64,000 nt of DNA from JAWCQZ01 sp038869515 [NCBI: Halobacteria archaeon] (lineage in GTDB: Archaea > Halobacteriota > Syntropharchaeia > JACQPP01). Below, in pieces: positions 1-8,166 of this stretch. How positions within the stretch are numbered: position 1 is the first letter of the stretch; every line of letters begins with the position of its first letter. The position numbers and the translations under genes were made by a program. Where the stretch lies: the NCBI GenBank assembly GCA_038869515.1, contig JAWCQZ010000002.1, forward strand, positions 235,837 to 299,836. Reading direction: 5' to 3'. The notes under the pieces were generated by a model. The model saw only the letters and a program-made list of their open reading frames with translations. It had not been told where the DNA came from and made no database searches.

Positions 1-1482
1 AACATCGTCCTGACCAACCGGTGCGACCTGACCTGCTGGTACTGCTTCTTCTACGCCAAGGAGAACGAGCCCATCTACGAGCCCACCCTCGACCAGATCA
101 AGTTCATGCTGAAGCGGATGAAGATGGTGAAGCCCGTCGGGGCCAACGCGGTCCAGTTGACCGGCGGCGAGCCGACGCTGCGGGACGACTTCCTCGACAT
201 CATCCGGGCGGCCAAGGAGGCCGGATACGACCACGTCCAGCCGAACACCAACGGCATCCGCATCGCCCGGGAGCCCGAGTTCGCCCAAAAGATGCGGGAG
301 GCGGGCGCGAACAACCTCTACATGTCCTTCGACGGCGTGACCCCCGCGACCAACCCCAAGAACTTCTGGGAGGTCCCGCGGGCCCTCGAGAACTGCCGGA
401 AGGCCGGCCTGGGGGTCGTCCTCGTCCCGACCGTCATCGGCGGCGTCAACGACCACGAGCTCGGCGACATGATCCGGTTCGGCGCGGGCCACATGGACGT
501 TGTCCGCTCCGTGAACTTCCAGCCCGTCAGCCTCGTCGGGCGCATCCCCGACACCCTCCGGAAGCAGCAGCGCATCACGATTCCGGGGGCCATCAAGCGC
601 ATCGAGGACCAGACCGACGGCCAGGTGGGCAGGGAGGACTTCTTCCCGGTCCCCTGCGCCAAGCAGGTCACCGATTTCATCGAGGCCATCAAGGAGGAGC
701 CGAAGTACCGGCTCTCCATCCACTTCGCCTGCGGCATGGCGACCTACGTCTTCAAGGACAAGGACCGGCAGAGCCGGCTGGTCCCCATCACGCGGTTCTT
801 CGACGTGGAGGGCTTCTTCGAGTACCTCGGACAGTTGACCGAGGAGATCCACTCCGCGAAGTATCGCAAGGCGCGCAAGGCCCTGGTGGTCGCGAAACTC
901 CTCGCGAACATCAACAAATACCTCGACCGGAAGGAGAAGCCGAAGAGCCTCAAGTTCGGGAGGATGCTCGCGGGCGCCATGACAGGGGGCAACTACCACG
1001 GCCTCGCGGACTTCCACTACAACTCGCTCTTCATCGGCATGATGCACTTCCAGGACCCCTACAACTGGGACATTGACCGCATCCACAAGTGCGACATCCA
1101 CTACGCGACCCCCGACGGCCGGGTACTGCCCTTCTGCACCTTCAACGTCATCCCCGAGATGTACCGCGACAAAATCCAGCGCAAGTACTCCATCCCCGCC
1201 TCCGACTGGGAGCGGAAGACCGGGAAGCGGTTGAATCAGGACAAGTACCACCGGCAACTCACCCCCGACGAGATGAAGGCCATCGTGGCCCACTACAACC
1301 AGTTCCGCAAGACCCAGGTGAAGATCAGCCCCGAGCCCGACTGGGGCCCGGCGGCCCTCCAGCCCGACATGGTCACCGGCTCCCTCCCCATCCTCAGCGC
1401 GTCCGGCGCGGTCGCCCCCATGACGGAGAACGGCATGCTGGTCGGCAAGGGCGGCTGCGGCTCCGGCTGCGGCGGGCACTAG
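1..1482 (+). CDS. tes: Tes-like radical SAM enzyme (tetraether lipid synthase family), 5' end outside window
   Basis: The reading frame is open from the first base, so the N-terminus is missing; 493 residues are visible. A radical SAM CxxxCxxC motif lies at visible residues 8-15, followed by a GGEPT motif near residue 55. The middle and C-terminal parts (NFQPVSLVGR, HFACGMATYVF, CDIHYATPDG, PFCTFNVIPE) match what I remember of the MJ0619/COG1964 family, whose members join biphytanyl chains to form tetraether lipids. The protein ends in a Gly-Cys tail (GGCGSGCGGH). Genes for ferredoxins, geranylgeranyl reductase and GGGP synthase follow on the same strand, which fits a lipid role. An uncharacterised COG1964 paralogue remains possible. 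Confidence 0.72.
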   Translation, partial: NIVLTNRCDLTCWYCFFYAKENEPIYEPTLDQIKFMLKRMKMVKPVGANAVQLTGGEPTLRDDFLDIIRAAKEAGYDHVQPNTNGIRIAREPEFAQKMREAGANNLYMSFDGVTPATNPKNFWEVPRALENCRKAGLGVVLVPTVIGGVNDHELGDMIRFGAGHMDVVRSVNFQPVSLVGRIPDTLRKQQRITIPGAIKRIEDQTDGQVGREDFFPVPCAKQVTDFIEAIKEEPKYRLSIHFACGMATYVFKDKDRQSRLVPITRFFDVEGFFEYLGQLTEEIHSAKYRKARKALVVAKLLANINKYLDRKEKPKSLKFGRMLAGAMTGGNYHGLADFHYNSLFIGMMHFQDPYNWDIDRIHKCDIHYATPDGRVLPFCTFNVIPEMYRDKIQRKYSIPASDWERKTGKRLNQDKYHRQLTPDEMKAIVAHYNQFRKTQVKISPEPDWGPAALQPDMVTGSLPILSASGAVAPMTENGMLVGKGGCGSGCGGH

Positions 1483-1578
1483 GGGGCGCGATGGCCTCTC
1501 CTTCGCCCATGGCTGCGGTCCAGAGGATTCGTTTCCCGTCGAGCGCGGGGTCTCTAAACGACGATTTCCGAGGCCGCG

Positions 1579-1836
1579 ATGGCGCGCTATAAGGTGGAGT
1601 TCGACCGGAAAGGGTGCATCGGCGCCGAGACCTGCGCCATCATCCACGAGAAGGGGTACAGGATGAACAAGGACGGGAAGGCAGACCTCCTCGGCGGAGC
1701 CCCCAGCGGGCAGGAGGGGCACTTCGAACTGATGGTCGAGGAGCCCGACCTCGCCCTCCACAAGCAGGCCGCCGAGGGGTGCCCGGCGGAGGTCATCCGC
1801 ATCACCAACCTCGACACCGGGGAGAAGGTGTTCTGA
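1579..1836 (+). CDS. Small 3Fe-4S-type ferredoxin
   Basis: An 85-residue ferredoxin. The motif CIGAETC near residue 13 has Ala where the second cluster cysteine normally lies, and a later GCPAEVI supplies another cysteine. This C-x5-C...CP layout is typical of single-cluster [3Fe-4S] or labile [4Fe-4S] ferredoxins. It lies 96 bp after the Tes-like gene and 1 bp before the next gene. By position it probably carries electrons to the Tes-like enzyme or the geranylgeranyl reductase. That role is inferred. Confidence 0.8.
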   Translation: MARYKVEFDRKGCIGAETCAIIHEKGYRMNKDGKADLLGGAPSGQEGHFELMVEEPDLALHKQAAEGCPAEVIRITNLDTGEKVF

Positions 1837-1837
1837 G

Positions 1838-2668
1838 ATGGCCGACGGCCCCCCCCAACTCCCGCCCGGCCTCACCCCGGAGGACCTGCGCCAGATGGCC
1901 GCCTCGGTCCCCGCCGACCCGGTGGTTCCCGGCCGGCCCGTCACCGGCACGATGCGCCTCGGCGACATCCTTGCCGCCTACCCCGCGGCCGCGGCGGTCG
2001 TCTCGAAGTACGGCCTCCACTGCTCCGGCTGCCACGCCAACGTCCTCGACACCCTGGAGGTCGGCGCCCGGGGCCACGGCCTCGGCGAGGTCGAGATCAA
2101 GGCGATGGTGTGGGAGATCAACCAGGTCGCCCGGGGCAAGGAGGTCTCCCCGGCCCCCGCTGCGGCCGCCCCGGCCAAGGCCAGCGCGTTCTGCTCCTTC
2201 ATCGGGAACCCGGACTCCATCAACCTCAGCGATGGAGCGGCGGCCCGGTTGCGGGAGGCCCTCGTCCGGAGGCAGCGGCCTCGCCACGGAATCCGCATCG
2301 GAATCCACAAGGAGGGCCCCGCGGGCTACATCTACTACATGGACTTCGAGCGCAAGCCGAAGAAGGGCGACGCCGTCTTCAAGGAGAAGGGGTTCCGGTT
2401 CTTCGTGGATGCTTCCATCGAGAAGTTCATCCGCGGCATCCACCTGGACTACGAGAGCGGGTTCGAGGGCGAGGGGTTCCGGCTCACGAACCCGAACCTC
2501 TCCAACGCCGACTTCCTGAAGCGAAGGGCCGAGGCGCCCCTTCCGCTGCTCGAGGCCGCCCCCGGCGGCGGTCCGGCGGACGCGCCATCCCCGTCCCGCT
2601 CCGAACCGGAGGTGAACGGGGTTCCGGCAGAACTGGCGCCGCAGCGCTACCGGAACCTGGGGTTGTGA
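1838..2668 (+). CDS. DUF1858 domain fused to an IscA/HesB-like domain lacking the usual cysteines
   Basis: A 276-residue protein. Residues about 28-90 match DUF1858, including the LHCSGCHAN segment. After an Ala/Pro linker, residues about 115-225 follow the A-type iron-sulfur carrier fold: INLSDGAAARL, then a VDASIEKFIRG-like strand, then GFRLTNPN. The three cysteines that carriers use are absent: the GGCSG position reads EGPAG, and the C-terminal CGCG is missing. The domain may therefore bind a partner or use the DUF1858 cysteines instead of carrying a cluster in the usual way. It starts 1 bp after the preceding ferredoxin stop and has a Pro-rich tail of about 40 residues. Confidence 0.7.
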   Translation: MADGPPQLPPGLTPEDLRQMAASVPADPVVPGRPVTGTMRLGDILAAYPAAAAVVSKYGLHCSGCHANVLDTLEVGARGHGLGEVEIKAMVWEINQVARGKEVSPAPAAAAPAKASAFCSFIGNPDSINLSDGAAARLREALVRRQRPRHGIRIGIHKEGPAGYIYYMDFERKPKKGDAVFKEKGFRFFVDASIEKFIRGIHLDYESGFEGEGFRLTNPNLSNADFLKRRAEAPLPLLEAAPGGGPADAPSPSRSEPEVNGVPAELAPQRYRNLGL

Positions 2669-2670
2669 CG

Positions 2671-2793
2671 ATGGTCGAAAAAAAACCCGAGGTCCGGGCT
2701 TGCGTTTCCGGCGCGGTCATCGTCGAGGAGAAGGAGACCCGGTTCAAGGATGGCATCCGGCGGCTCGCCGCCGTCCTGGGGGCCCGCTGGTGA
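2671..2793 (+). CDS. Small 40-residue protein, unknown
   Basis: A 40-codon frame starts 2 bp after the preceding stop. It ends inside a GTGA overlap with a possible GTG start of the next ferredoxin gene (2790). The product is basic, has one cysteine and matches no family I recognise. Tight spacing on both sides suggests translational coupling. It could also be a non-coding spacer frame. Confidence 0.4.
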   Translation: MVEKKPEVRACVSGAVIVEEKETRFKDGIRRLAAVLGARW

Positions 2794-2798
2794 CCGGC

Positions 2799-3209
2799 AT
2801 GACCTCCGGGACCCAGTGGACGGCGAAGGGGGCGGACTCCCCGACGGCCGCCGAGGCGCCCCGGGCCGGCGGAGGGCCGACCATGTCGGCCCACGGCGCC
2901 CCGAAGAACGGCGCTCCGGCCCCGAAAACGGTCAAAATCCGCATCGTCTACAACAAGAAGGGGTGCATCGGCTCGGGCCACTGCGTCCTCAGCGACCCCT
3001 ACAACTTCGTCCTCGACGACGAGTTCCACGCCGACCTGAAGGGGGGCAAGCCCATGGGGGGGCTGAACAGCCAGGTCTTCGTCCGGGAGACCGAGACCGA
3101 CTCGCCGCATCTCGCCATCAACGCGGCCCACACCTGCACGCCGAAGGTCATCGCGGTCTTCCAGCAGGTGGAGGAAAACGGGAAGTCCTCCTGGAGGCGA
3201 ATGGATTAG
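2799..3209 (+). CDS. 3Fe-4S-type ferredoxin with disordered N-terminal extension
   Basis: A 136-residue protein. The first 45 residues are Ala/Gly/Pro-rich. The ferredoxin part begins at about residue 47 with VKIRIVYNKKGCIGSGHC and ends with HTCTPKVIAVFQ, the same C-x5-C...C-P arrangement as the ferredoxin at 1579, so it is a diverged paralogue. I chose ATG 2799. GTG 2790, which overlaps the previous stop, and ATG 2883 are alternatives. It is followed after 1 bp by a bacterial-type ferredoxin gene. Confidence 0.78.
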   Translation: MTSGTQWTAKGADSPTAAEAPRAGGGPTMSAHGAPKNGAPAPKTVKIRIVYNKKGCIGSGHCVLSDPYNFVLDDEFHADLKGGKPMGGLNSQVFVRETETDSPHLAINAAHTCTPKVIAVFQQVEENGKSSWRRMD

Positions 3210-3210
3210 G

Positions 3211-3504
3211 ATGAAAGTAGACAACAGCGTCTGCCTCCACTGCGGCGCCTGCGTGGGCATCTGCCCGCCCAACGCCCTCTTCCTCCACGAGACCGAGACC
3301 ATCGAGTTCCTCGACAATTGCACCGAGTGCGGCCTCTGCGTCTGGGTCTGCCCGGTCGGGGCCATCGACTTCGGCGACTCCCCCGCCAAGCCGCCGCCGC
3401 GGAAGGTCCCGGCGGAGCCGCGGCTCTTCCTGGTCGGCGTGGACGGCGGCTGGAAGTCCAGGGGGAACGGGAAGCACAACGGGACGGAGGGGGCCCCGAA
3501 ATGA
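3211..3504 (+). CDS. 2x[4Fe-4S] ferredoxin
   Basis: A 97-residue ferredoxin with two full cluster motifs, CLHCGACVGICP and CTECGLCVWVCP, followed by a 40-residue basic tail. Its stop codon overlaps the start of the geranylgeranyl reductase gene (ATGA), so the two are probably made together. Archaeal geranylgeranyl reductases can take electrons from ferredoxin, so this is the best candidate donor. It is the third ferredoxin in less than 2 kb. Confidence 0.88.
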   Translation: MKVDNSVCLHCGACVGICPPNALFLHETETIEFLDNCTECGLCVWVCPVGAIDFGDSPAKPPPRKVPAEPRLFLVGVDGGWKSRGNGKHNGTEGAPK

Positions 3505-4700
3505 GAACCCTGGAATATGACGTCCTGGTCGTCGGCGCCGGCCCGTCGGGCAGCAGCGCGGCCCGCTACGCCGCGCAGGGGGGCGCCCGGACCCTCATGA
3601 TCGAGAAGCGGCAGGAGATCGGCTCGCCGGTCCGGTGCGGCGAGGGGCTCTCCAAGTCGGTCCTCGACGAGGTCAAGATTCCCCGGTCCAACAAGTGGGT
3701 AGCGAACGAGGTCGCCGGGGCGCGCATCTTCTCCCCGAACGGCGCCTGCATGAAGTTGCGGGCCGAGCAGGCGGGCAACGAGGTCGGCATCGTCCTGGAG
3801 CGGGACGCCTTCGACAAGGCCCTCGCCGAGCTCGCCGTGCGGGCGGGGACCGACCTCCTGGTGAAGACCAGCGCCACCTCCATCCTCAAGTCGAACGGCC
3901 ACGTCGAGGGCGTCCGGGCGGTGGTCCAGGGAGAGCCGGTCGAAATCCGCGCCAGACTCACCATCGGGGCCGACGGCTTCGAGTCCCAAATCGGGCGCTG
4001 GGCCGGCCTCAACACCCTGCTCAAGACGCGGGACGTCGACGCGACCCTCCAATACCGCCTCGCCAACATCGAGTGCGACGCCGACTTCTGCGACTTCTAC
4101 CTCGGCAACGAGGTGGCCCCCGGGGGCTACGTCTGGGTCTTCCCCAAGGGCGAGGACGTGGCCAACGTGGGCATCGGGGTCCAGTTGAGCCAGACGAGGC
4201 AGAAGGCCGACACCCGCTACTACTTGGACAGGTTCATCGCCGAGCACCCCGGAATCGCGAGGGGGAGGCCCCTCGACATGGTGTGCGGCGCGGTCTCCAC
4301 CTGCAAGCCCCTCTCGAAGACCGTGACCGACGGCCTCATGCTCGTCGGCGACGCGGCGCGGATGATCGACCCCATCACCGGCGGCGGCATCGCGAACGGA
4401 TGCCTCGCGGGGATGTTCGCGGGCCAGGTGGCCAACGAGGCCCTCCAGGCCGGGGATTTCTCCGGCGCCTTTCTCCAGCGATACGAGAAGGCGTGGCGCT
4501 CGCGGCTGGAGCGGCTACTTACCCGGAACTGGATGGCCAAGGAGAAGTTCGGGAAGCTGAGCGACGACACGCTGAACAAGGTCATCGAGACCCTCTCCGA
4601 GGTCCACATGGACGAGATCAACACCCTCAACCTGCTCAAGGCGGTCCAGAGCAAGCACCCCGAACTGCTCCGGGAACTCAACGAGCTCATGGCGGCCTGA
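3501..4700 (+). CDS. Digeranylgeranylglycerophospholipid reductase (geranylgeranyl reductase)
   Basis: A 399-residue FAD enzyme. The N-terminal dinucleotide-binding motif is VVGAGPSGSSAARYAA, followed by the family motif PVRCGEG and a second FAD motif LMLVGDAARMIDPITGGGI near residue 285. The length is normal for the family. It saturates the isoprenoid chains of archaeal ether lipids at the membrane. The start overlaps the ferredoxin stop and the GGGP synthase gene follows after 5 bp, so it sits in a lipid operon. Confidence 0.9.
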   Translation: MRTLEYDVLVVGAGPSGSSAARYAAQGGARTLMIEKRQEIGSPVRCGEGLSKSVLDEVKIPRSNKWVANEVAGARIFSPNGACMKLRAEQAGNEVGIVLERDAFDKALAELAVRAGTDLLVKTSATSILKSNGHVEGVRAVVQGEPVEIRARLTIGADGFESQIGRWAGLNTLLKTRDVDATLQYRLANIECDADFCDFYLGNEVAPGGYVWVFPKGEDVANVGIGVQLSQTRQKADTRYYLDRFIAEHPGIARGRPLDMVCGAVSTCKPLSKTVTDGLMLVGDAARMIDPITGGGIANGCLAGMFAGQVANEALQAGDFSGAFLQRYEKAWRSRLERLLTRNWMAKEKFGKLSDDTLNKVIETLSEVHMDEINTLNLLKAVQSKHPELLRELNELMAA

Positions 4701-4705
4701 GGGAT

Positions 4706-5497
4706 ATGGCCTCCCCTCTCTGGAAGAACGGAAACGGCCACGGCCTGGTCTCCTTCCTCGAGAGGCGGATGGCCCGCAAGGCCCTCCACTTCGTCCTGGT
4801 GGACCCCGACAAGGCCCGGAACGGCGAGGCCGCGAGGGTGGCCCGCGCCGCCGCGGCGGCGGGCAGCGACGCCCTCCTGGTCGGCGGCTCCACCGGCCTC
4901 ACCCCCGTCTCGGTGGCCCGCACCGTGGAGTCCCTGCGGGCGGAATTCTCCGGCCCCATCCTCCTCTTCCCGAGCTCCACCCGGGCATTCTCCCCCAACG
5001 CCGACGGAATCCTCTTCCTCTCCCTCCTCAACTCCCGCTCCCGCCGCTTCATCGTCGGGGAGCAGGTCCGGGGAGCCGAGGCCATCCGCCGCTCCGGCGT
5101 CGAGCCCATCCCGACCGCCTACCTCATCGTGGCCCCCGGGCGCCGGGCGGGCCGGGTGGGGCGGGCGACTCCGCTCCCCCGCGAGCGCCCTTCCGCCGCC
5201 GCCCGCTACGCCCTCGCCGCCCAGATGCTCGGCATGAGGTGGGTCTACCTCGAGGCGGGTTCCGGCGCGGACCAGCCGGTCCCCCCCGGGCTGGTCTCCC
5301 GGGTCCGCGCCTCGGTGGACCTCCCCCTCCTCGTGGGCGGCGGCGTCCGGACCCCGGCCCAGGCGCGGGCCCTGGTCGAGGCGGGGGCTTCGGCGGTCGT
5401 GACCGGGACCGCCGTGGAGCGGGCCGCCGACCCGGCGCCCCTGCTCCAGGGGTTCGCCAGGGCCATCCACGGGGCCTCCCATGGCCCCGGCCATTGA
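4706..5497 (+). CDS. Geranylgeranylglyceryl-phosphate synthase
   Basis: A 263-residue TIM-barrel protein of the PcrB/GGGPS family. It has the family pattern HFVLVDPDK near the N-terminus, GSDALLVGGSTG, FPSS, YLEAGSGA near residue 183 and LLVGGGVRTPAQA plus VVTGTAVE at the end. The enzyme makes the first ether bond between sn-glycerol-1-phosphate and geranylgeranyl diphosphate. The ATG at 4706 lies 5 bp after the reductase stop. The segment at about residues 145-165 (GRRAGRVGRATPLPRER) is Arg-rich. The 3' end overlaps the next reading frame by 17 bp. Confidence 0.9.
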   Translation: MASPLWKNGNGHGLVSFLERRMARKALHFVLVDPDKARNGEAARVARAAAAAGSDALLVGGSTGLTPVSVARTVESLRAEFSGPILLFPSSTRAFSPNADGILFLSLLNSRSRRFIVGEQVRGAEAIRRSGVEPIPTAYLIVAPGRRAGRVGRATPLPRERPSAAARYALAAQMLGMRWVYLEAGSGADQPVPPGLVSRVRASVDLPLLVGGGVRTPAQARALVEAGASAVVTGTAVERAADPAPLLQGFARAIHGASHGPGH

Positions 5498-6611
5498 GGC
5501 GGCTGAGTTGCGGAGCAAAGCGACCGGAGGCACCGGAGACGACTCTGCGGATATGCGATCCGGGACGGCCGCCCCGACCCCTCATCCCCGCGAGTTGCCC
5601 CTCGGCGCACCCTTCGAAATTCCCGCGGACCCGTTGCCGCCCGGCCTCCTGCCCGGCGGCGACGACGTGATCGACCTGCGCCAGGCCGCCCTCCGGATCC
5701 TTCAGCGCCACTACGCCGGCCGGGGCTGGGCGGTCCTGCAGGGCGCCGACTTCGAGGAGAACCTCCTCCACGCCGAGCACGACACCGTGCCGCGGCGGGA
5801 GTGGGACGAATACGCCCGCATCAAACTGGGGAAGTCCCCATTCAGCCACCGGGCCCGGAGATACTCGGCCGAGGTCCTGCGCCACGCGCCTCCGGGAGCG
5901 GTCGAGAACCTCCTCGCCGCGTGCCGCCTCTGCACCTACGCGGGGGGCCCCGGGTTCCCCGACATGGTGCTCCTGGGCGACGGGCTGCGGCTCCGGGCCC
6001 TGGCGGTCGGGGAGCGGGCCCCTTCCGACGGAAGGGGGCGGGGGGCGCCGGAGATGGGCCCGTGGACCCGGGAGCAGAAACTCTTCGCGTTCATTGCCAC
6101 TCTGTCGGGTCTGGAGATCCGAGCCGCGGGCCCCGGGGCCCCGGTCCGTTTCGTTCCCGCAGAACTCCTCGACGCGGTCCTCGCCGACCCGCGGGCCCGC
6201 GCGATGCGCGATGGGCTCGAGGCCGCCCTCGCGAGGGAACGGGAGCGGCTCCCGAAGGCCGCGCCGGAGGAGGCCCGCCGCGCCCAGGACGAAATCGAGG
6301 CCCTGGAGGTGGAGCGCTTCCGCAGCCCCTTCCCTCTCCTCCGGAGGTGGCGGGAGGAGGGCGTCGCCCGGTGGAGGGACGTGGAGGCGCACCGGGATCT
6401 CCTCCGGGCCTCCCACCGGGCCCGACTGGCGCGCTTCGCTTCGGTGGAGTCCACCCTGCGGGGCGACCCCCGCTTCCCCCGGTGGACCGGGAACCCCGCC
6501 CCCGAGGCGCTGGCCGACCTCGCCGGGCTCCTCGGGACCCGCTTCGGCCTGGGGGAGACCCGGGCCAAGGCGTTCCTCCTCTATCTGAAGGATTCGGCAT
6601 CGACCCCTTAG
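5481..6611 (+). CDS. Conserved hypothetical protein, helical C-terminal half
   Basis: A 376-residue protein with no family I recognise. The segment CRLCTYAGGPGFPDMVLLGDG (residues about 139-159) recalls the core of VRR-NUC-type nuclease folds, but the catalytic residues cannot be placed with confidence. Residues about 225-320 are long, charged helices, probably coiled coil. The start overlaps the GGGP synthase by 17 bp; ATG 5553 is a plausible later start because the first 24 residues look non-conserved. A strong hairpin follows directly after the stop. Confidence 0.65.
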   Translation: MAPAIEAAELRSKATGGTGDDSADMRSGTAAPTPHPRELPLGAPFEIPADPLPPGLLPGGDDVIDLRQAALRILQRHYAGRGWAVLQGADFEENLLHAEHDTVPRREWDEYARIKLGKSPFSHRARRYSAEVLRHAPPGAVENLLAACRLCTYAGGPGFPDMVLLGDGLRLRALAVGERAPSDGRGRGAPEMGPWTREQKLFAFIATLSGLEIRAAGPGAPVRFVPAELLDAVLADPRARAMRDGLEAALARERERLPKAAPEEARRAQDEIEALEVERFRSPFPLLRRWREEGVARWRDVEAHRDLLRASHRARLARFASVESTLRGDPRFPRWTGNPAPEALADLAGLLGTRFGLGETRAKAFLLYLKDSASTP

Positions 6612-6612
6612 A

Positions 6613-6653
6613 GAGAGGGGGAGGGGGGGCCTCCGGCCCCCCCTCCCCCTCTC
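6613..6653. terminator. 19-bp perfect GC hairpin
   Basis: Left arm 6613-6631 (GAGAGGGGGAGGGGGGGCC), a 3-nt TCC loop, then an exact complement at 6635-6653. It begins 2 bp after the upstream stop codon and precedes the promoter of the KaiC-like gene. It could end transcription or insulate the two genes. No T-tract follows. Confidence 0.55.
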
Positions 6654-6699
6654 CATTCCGGTCCAATTCCTCTCCCCCCGCCCCCCGAAAGGGTCAGAA

Positions 6700-6710
6700 A
6701 ACGTTTATCT
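6700..6710 (+). promoter_or_regulatory. TATA-like box for the KaiC-like gene
   Basis: AACGTTTATCT is centred about 28 bp before the ATG at 6733. This spacing suits a leaderless archaeal transcript. Confidence 0.55.
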
Positions 6711-6732
6711 TGAAAGGGGGCCATTCTCGCCC

Positions 6733-7470
6733 ATGAAAATCCTCAAGACCTACGTGGAGGGGCTCGACGAGAAGCTCGGGGGCGGTATCCCCGAGAAGCA
6801 CATCGTCGTCGTCACGGGGAACCCCGGGACTCTCAAATCCACCATCACCTACAACATCCTCTACCACAACGCGAAGAACGAGGGCGTCAAGGGTGCCTAT
6901 GTGAGCCTCGAGCAGCGGGCCGAGGACCTCACGGCCCAGATGGACCGGCTGGGAATGAAGCACGCCGACGTGAAGAAGGACCTGGTCATGGTGGACGTGG
7001 GCAAGGTCCGGTTCGTCACCGAGGACTACGGCCTCAAAAAGGGGTGGATCTTCATCGTCCAGGACCTCATCAAGGAGGCGAAGGAGCAGGTGGACTTCAG
7101 CACCATCGTCATCGACTCCCTCGACGTCTTCGAGACGATGTTCGGGGGCGAGGACCCCCGCATCAACCTGTTCAAGTTCCTGGAGTTCCTCAAGGGCATG
7201 AACCTCACCTGCTTCCTCATCGCCGAGATGTCCATGGACTCGAAGGAATACGCCAAGCACGGCATCGACTTCCTCGCCGACGGCATCATCGCCCTCTCCC
7301 TCGCCCCGGTGAAGGTCCAGACTCAGATGGGCTTCTTCGACGACCCCAAGGAGCGCGTCCGGAGCATCGCCTGCGTCAAGTTGCGGGGGATGAACAACAG
7401 CACCCAGACCTACCAGCTGGTTCTGGAGAACAACAAGCTGAAGGTCACTGACCTGCCCGTCAAGAAGTAG
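6733..7470 (+). CDS. Single-domain KaiC/GvpD-like RecA-superfamily ATPase
   Basis: A 245-residue protein with a Walker A-like GNPGTLKST near residue 33, an SLEQ segment after strand 2 and a Walker B-like STIVIDSLD near residue 125. It is one RecA-like domain, unlike the double-domain KaiC. Archaea carry many such proteins of unclear, mostly regulatory, role. A paralogue sits at 10918-11637 on the other strand and shares the DGIPEKH-type start, SLEQ, EDYGL, EMSMDSKE and DFLADGII segments. A TATA-like box precedes the start. Confidence 0.85.
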   Translation: MKILKTYVEGLDEKLGGGIPEKHIVVVTGNPGTLKSTITYNILYHNAKNEGVKGAYVSLEQRAEDLTAQMDRLGMKHADVKKDLVMVDVGKVRFVTEDYGLKKGWIFIVQDLIKEAKEQVDFSTIVIDSLDVFETMFGGEDPRINLFKFLEFLKGMNLTCFLIAEMSMDSKEYAKHGIDFLADGIIALSLAPVKVQTQMGFFDDPKERVRSIACVKLRGMNNSTQTYQLVLENNKLKVTDLPVKK

Positions 7471-7535
7471 TTGCCGGTCCACTCCGAAACCCTCTCATCG
7501 CGTCGGCAACGGTTTTCCTTTGAGGCTCCTTGAAG

Positions 7536-8120
7536 ATGGAGATGGCCCCGAAGAAAACCGCCCCGGCACCCGAGTCGAAGTCCGCGCCCCCCCCGGATTC
7601 GCTGGTCGTCGTCTACACCGGCGGCGGCAAGGGCAAGACCACGGCGGCCCTCGGCATGGCCATCCGCGCGGTGGGGCGGGGCTGGAGGGTCTGCATGGTC
7701 CAGTTCATCAAGGGCTCCTGGCACTACGGCGAGGAGGTGGGAGCGAAGCGCCTGGAGCCAGACTTCGAGATGGTGAAGGCGGGGAAGGGGTTCGTGGGCA
7801 TCCTCGACGACAAACTGCCCCGGGAGGAGCACGAGAAGGCGGCCCGCGAGGCCCTGGAGGGGGCACGGAAGCGCATCGCCTCGGGGAACTACAGGCTGGT
7901 CATCCTCGACGAAATCAACTACGCGGTCCAGATGGGGTTGCTCAAGAAAGAGGAGGTCCTCGACCTGGTGAAATCGCGGCCGTCGAACGTCCACCTGGTC
8001 CTCACCGGGAACCACGCGACGCCGGAGTTGGTCGAACTGGCGGACCTCGTCACCGAGATGAGGGAGGTCAAGCACCCGTTCAGGAGGGGGATTCCGGCGC
8101 AGAAGGGGATTGACTATTGA
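7536..8120 (+). CDS. cobA: Cob(I)yrinic acid a,c-diamide adenosyltransferase (CobA/BtuR type)
   Basis: A 194-residue P-loop protein. VVVYTGGGKGKTTAALGMAIRA is the family's nucleotide-binding motif, followed by VQFIKGSW and LVILDEINYA (Walker B region), and GNHATPELVELADLVTEM near the C-terminus. It adds the adenosyl group to corrinoids, giving coenzyme B12. The B12-dependent methylmalonyl-CoA mutase at 18393-20636 is a likely user. TTG 7530 and ATG 7542 are alternative starts. A 10-bp GC hairpin follows the stop. Confidence 0.9.
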   Translation: MEMAPKKTAPAPESKSAPPPDSLVVVYTGGGKGKTTAALGMAIRAVGRGWRVCMVQFIKGSWHYGEEVGAKRLEPDFEMVKAGKGFVGILDDKLPREEHEKAAREALEGARKRIASGNYRLVILDEINYAVQMGLLKKEEVLDLVKSRPSNVHLVLTGNHATPELVELADLVTEMREVKHPFRRGIPAQKGIDY

Positions 8121-8166
8121 GGCGGGGCCCCGGCGGGCAGATGGGCCTGCGGTCCCGGGCCCCGCC
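8121..8166. repeat. Inverted repeat after cobA
   Basis: GGCGGGGCCC at 8121-8130 is exactly complementary to GGGCCCCGCC at 8157-8166, with 26 bp between. It starts immediately after the cobA stop codon and may act as a 3' end signal. Confidence 0.5.

Noticed and set aside
21-1076. Long plus-strand frame with an Arg/Pro-rich product
   Set aside because: It overlaps the radical SAM gene in another frame and has the composition typical of shadow frames in GC-rich DNA.
2484-4247. 587-residue minus-strand frame over the lipid cluster
   Set aside because: It lies antisense to four well-supported genes and its product shows no known motif.
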